DNA of 64,000 nt from JBBRYB01 sp038238115. GTDB taxonomy: Bacteria > Actinomycetota > Actinomycetes > Propionibacteriales > Nocardioidaceae. Positions 62,319-64,000 of this stretch are shown here, one piece after another. Positions within the stretch are counted from its first letter, which is position 1, and every line of letters starts with the position of its first letter. The translations under genes and the position numbers were made by a program. The notes beneath the pieces were generated by a model. That model searched no databases. It saw only the letters and a program-made list of their open reading frames with translations, and was not told the DNA's origin. The stretch is from contig JBBRYB010000001.1 of assembly GCA_038238115.1 (NCBI GenBank), positions 62,001 to 126,000 of the forward strand. The letters run 5' to 3'.

Positions 62319-63023
62319 TCAGTCTTCTGCGGGCCGGTCGCGCATGACTCGGGCGCGCTCGTGGTCCTCGTCATACCTGGCGTTGCGCTTGGTCGACCGC
62401 GCCCTGAGGAGCTCGACAGCGATCGGGATCAGCGACACGGCCACAATGGCGACAAGCAGCAGGTCGATGTGGCTGCTCAGGAAGGCGACCTGGCCGAGCC
62501 AATAGCCGAGCAGCGTGACGCCGGTGGCCCAGAGGAAGCCCCCGATCGCCGAATAGGTGACGAAGCGGCGCATGGGCATGTGCCCGACTCCGGCCGCCAG
62601 CGTGATGAAGGTCCGCACGATCGGCACGAAACGCGCGAGCACGATGGCTCGGTTGCCGTACTTGTCGAAGAAGGCATAGGTCTGGTCGACGTGCTCCTGC
62701 TTGAAGATGCGCGAGTCCGGCTTGTTGAAGATGGCAGGGCCCGTCTTGGCGCCGACGAGATAGCCGACGACGTTGCTCATGATGGCAGCCACTGTGAGCA
62801 CCAGACAGGCCAGCCAGAGCGGAGCGGAGACCTGCTCTTGCCGGGAGATGAGCAGCCCGATGAGGAAGAGCAGCGAGTCGCCGGGGAGGAAGGGGAAGAG
62901 CCAGCACTCGATGAAGATGATGAGCGCCACACCCCACAACGCGTACGCACCGAACCGGTCGATCCAGGTCTGCGGGTCAAGCAGTCCGTTGAGGACCATG
63001 GCGTGGTGGATGTCGAGGAGCAC
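62319..63023 (-). CDS. DedA family membrane protein
   Basis: 234 aa from a GTG at 63023; an ATG at 62999 is an alternative. The family markers are WLFPFLPGDSLLFLIGLL, GYLVGAKTGPAIFNKPDS, FFDKYGNRAIVLARFVPIVR with the key Arg, and AGVGHMPMRRFVTYSAIGG. DedA proteins are undecaprenyl-phosphate or phospholipid flippases/transporters. Several predicted helices; C-terminal 30 residues are charged and cytoplasmic. Confidence 0.92.
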   Translation of the reverse strand: MLLDIHHAMVLNGLLDPQTWIDRFGAYALWGVALIIFIECWLFPFLPGDSLLFLIGLLISRQEQVSAPLWLACLVLTVAAIMSNVVGYLVGAKTGPAIFNKPDSRIFKQEHVDQTYAFFDKYGNRAIVLARFVPIVRTFITLAAGVGHMPMRRFVTYSAIGGFLWATGVTLLGYWLGQVAFLSSHIDLLLVAIVAVSLIPIAVELLRARSTKRNARYDEDHERARVMRDRPAED

Positions 63024-63118
63024 ACGTTGAGCGTAGCCGCCGTCGAATGGCCCGTCTGCCCGTCGCGCACACGACTCAGCGGGCTCTCAGGTCTGAGGCT
63101 CGGCCGGTGCACCCCCAT

Positions 63119-63124
63119 TAGGCT
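63119..63124 (+). promoter_or_regulatory. Putative -10 (TAGGCT) for a leaderless SpoU-type gene
   Basis: TAGGCT lies 6 nt before the GTG at 63131, the same geometry as at 9351-9363, with no ribosome binding site. Confidence 0.4.
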
Positions 63125-63130
63125 GGCCGC

Positions 63131-63772
63131 GTGAGCCACCCGCCCGACGACTCAGCCGAGGACGTCGAGGTCGGCGTCGGCCCGTGGCAGGGTCCGTGGC
63201 CCACCGATCCACACCTGGACGAAGAGCTGCTCGAGTACGGCGACCGGCGCAACGTGGTGGACGGCTACCGGTATTGGCACCTCGACGCGATCATTGCCGA
63301 TCTCGACACGCGCCGCCATCCCTTCCATGTGGCGATCGAGAACTGGCAGCACGACTTCAACATCGGCTCGGTTGTCCGCACGTCCAACGCGTTCCTCGCT
63401 GCCGAGGTGCATATCGTCGGCCGCCGAAGGTGGAACCGGCGCGGCGCGATGGTGACCGACCGCTACCAGCACCTGCGCCATCACGACTCGGTCGCGGCGT
63501 TGAGCGCCTGGGCGAAGGAGTCGGGCCTTCCCCTGCTGGGAATCGACAATGTGGCTGGCTCGAAGCCCCTCGAGTCGAGCACGCTGCCTCGGCGCTGTGT
63601 GCTCGTCTTCGGCCAGGAGGGCCCGGGGCTTACCGACGTGATGCGCAACAGCTGTGATGCCGCGCTCTCGATCGCCCAGTTCGGCTCGACGCGGTCGCTG
63701 AACGCTGGTGCTGCCGCCGCGATCGCGATGCACACGTGGGTCCGTCAGCACGCCGTACTCCCGACGGGGTAG
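63131..63772 (+). CDS. SpoU/TrmH family RNA 2'-O-methyltransferase
   Basis: 213 aa. Motif 1 is DFNIGSVVRTSNAFLAAEVH with the catalytic Arg, motif 2 is CVLVFGQEGPGLT, and motif 3 is FGSTRSLNAGAAAAIAMH. It methylates a ribose in tRNA or rRNA using SAM through the SPOUT knot fold. The C-terminus RQHAVLPTG is encoded by the first copy of the 24-bp repeat, and the second copy supplies the TAG stop. The extra N-terminal 50 residues (EVGVGPWQGPWPTDPHLDEE) are clade-specific. Confidence 0.92.
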   Translation: MSHPPDDSAEDVEVGVGPWQGPWPTDPHLDEELLEYGDRRNVVDGYRYWHLDAIIADLDTRRHPFHVAIENWQHDFNIGSVVRTSNAFLAAEVHIVGRRRWNRRGAMVTDRYQHLRHHDSVAALSAWAKESGLPLLGIDNVAGSKPLESSTLPRRCVLVFGQEGPGLTDVMRNSCDAALSIAQFGSTRSLNAGAAAAIAMHTWVRQHAVLPTG

Positions 63773-63937
63773 CACGCCGAACTTCGGCGCGGGTAGCACC
63801 CCGTACTCCCGACGGGGTAGCACGCCGAACTTCGGCTCGGGTAGCACGCCGTACTCCCGACCGGGTAGCACGCCGAACTTCGGCTCGGGTAGCACGCCGT
63901 ACTCCCGACCGGGTAGCACGCCGAACTCCCCGACGGG
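63746..63937. repeat. Eight alternating 24-bp tandem units after the SpoU-type gene
   Basis: Two related 24-mers alternate: A-type (T/C)AGCACGCCGTACTCCCGAC then (C/G)GGG, and B-type TAGCACGCCGAACTTCGGCT then CGGG. Units begin at 63746, 63770, 63794, 63818, 63842, 63866, 63890 and 63914. Each B unit has a small palindrome, CCGAACTTCGG. In the gene's frame each unit from the second on begins with a TAG stop. Confidence 0.95.
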
Positions 63938-64000
63938 GAGGCGGGAGCACGCGGCGTGCGCGTGGGCGCGGTGGCAGCCGGCGGGGGCAGGCGGGATACT
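63938..64000. other. Window end, no feature resolved
   Basis: Very GC-rich 63-bp tail after the repeat array. No start codon with a ribosome binding site or hairpin can be assigned before the window ends. Confidence 0.3.

Noticed and set aside
63152..63919. 255-codon minus-strand frame starting with GVLPGREY/GVLPEPKF repeats
   Set aside because: Product of translating the 24-bp array and the complement of the methyltransferase gene; no start signals.
1..64000. CRISPR array or complete insertion sequence
   Set aside because: The repeat arrays seen are directly tandem without unique spacers, and no transposase or cas gene is present anywhere in the window.

Overview
The window is high-GC, densely coded actinobacterial DNA. 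Codon use, many GTG starts, ATGA/GTGA stop-start overlaps and several starts that look leaderless all point that way. The gene order purM-purF-M20 dipeptidase-purL-purQ-purS-purC-purB-purD-purA, with a DUF3073 protein, a Leu/Val-type dehydrogenase and BldC beside it, is typical of Actinobacteria. I would guess Micrococcales (Intrasporangiaceae/Dermatophilaceae-like), but the family is an inference and not proven by a marker gene here.

Layout. (1) 1-8.6 kb is a cell-envelope region. It holds a class F sortase with a DUF4397 surface protein and, divergently, an operon made of a 21-codon leader ORF, a membrane protein with DPAT repeats, an RseB/MucB-like exported protein and an ABC-2 exporter. 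A lipase-like hydrolase and an M15-like peptidoglycan enzyme with two peptidoglycan-binding domains follow. (2) 8.7-13.9 kb has an acidic 13-residue-repeat exported protein, an M3 oligopeptidase and a PAS-PAS-PAS-GGDEF-EAL c-di-GMP protein. (3) 14.1-20 kb is a phosphate region: a PHO-box-like direct repeat, pstS-pstC-pstA-pstB, and a convergent PhoD-like phosphodiesterase/phosphatase. (4) 20-22.4 kb carries a small zincin, a pirin, and tRNA-Glu, tRNA-Asp and tRNA-Phe, followed by decayed DNA that includes a VapC-like remnant. (5) 22.4-36.2 kb is accessory: GNAT, a translationally coupled fur-katA pair, DUF1097, molbindin, SMP-30, SRPBCC, a DrrAB-like ABC exporter, DUF1905, a LysE exporter, a heavily frameshifted GH15 glucoamylase pseudogene and a sugar porter.

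(6) 36.6-60.3 kb is the purine and housekeeping block, mostly on the minus strand. It contains purA, D, B, C, S, Q, L, F and M, giving nearly the whole route from PRPP to AMP except purN, purE/K and purH. Inserted among them are an acyl-CoA ligase, a sterol-carrier-like protein, a pseudouridine salvage pair (psuG/psuK), DUF167, a P-loop kinase and a decayed GNAT gene. (7) 60.4-63.8 kb has a thioredoxin-fold protein, a diacylglycerol-kinase-type lipid kinase, DUF3151, DedA and a SpoU-type RNA methyltransferase.

Three unrelated repeat structures sit in intergenic spaces of the last third: a duplicated 50-bp palindrome (47816-47939), seven 21-bp tandem units (57556-57702) and eight alternating 24-bp units (63746-63937). 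The first 24-bp unit encodes the end of the methyltransferase and the second supplies its stop codon. These repeats, and the envelope operon at 2.2-6.4 kb, are the least explained items.
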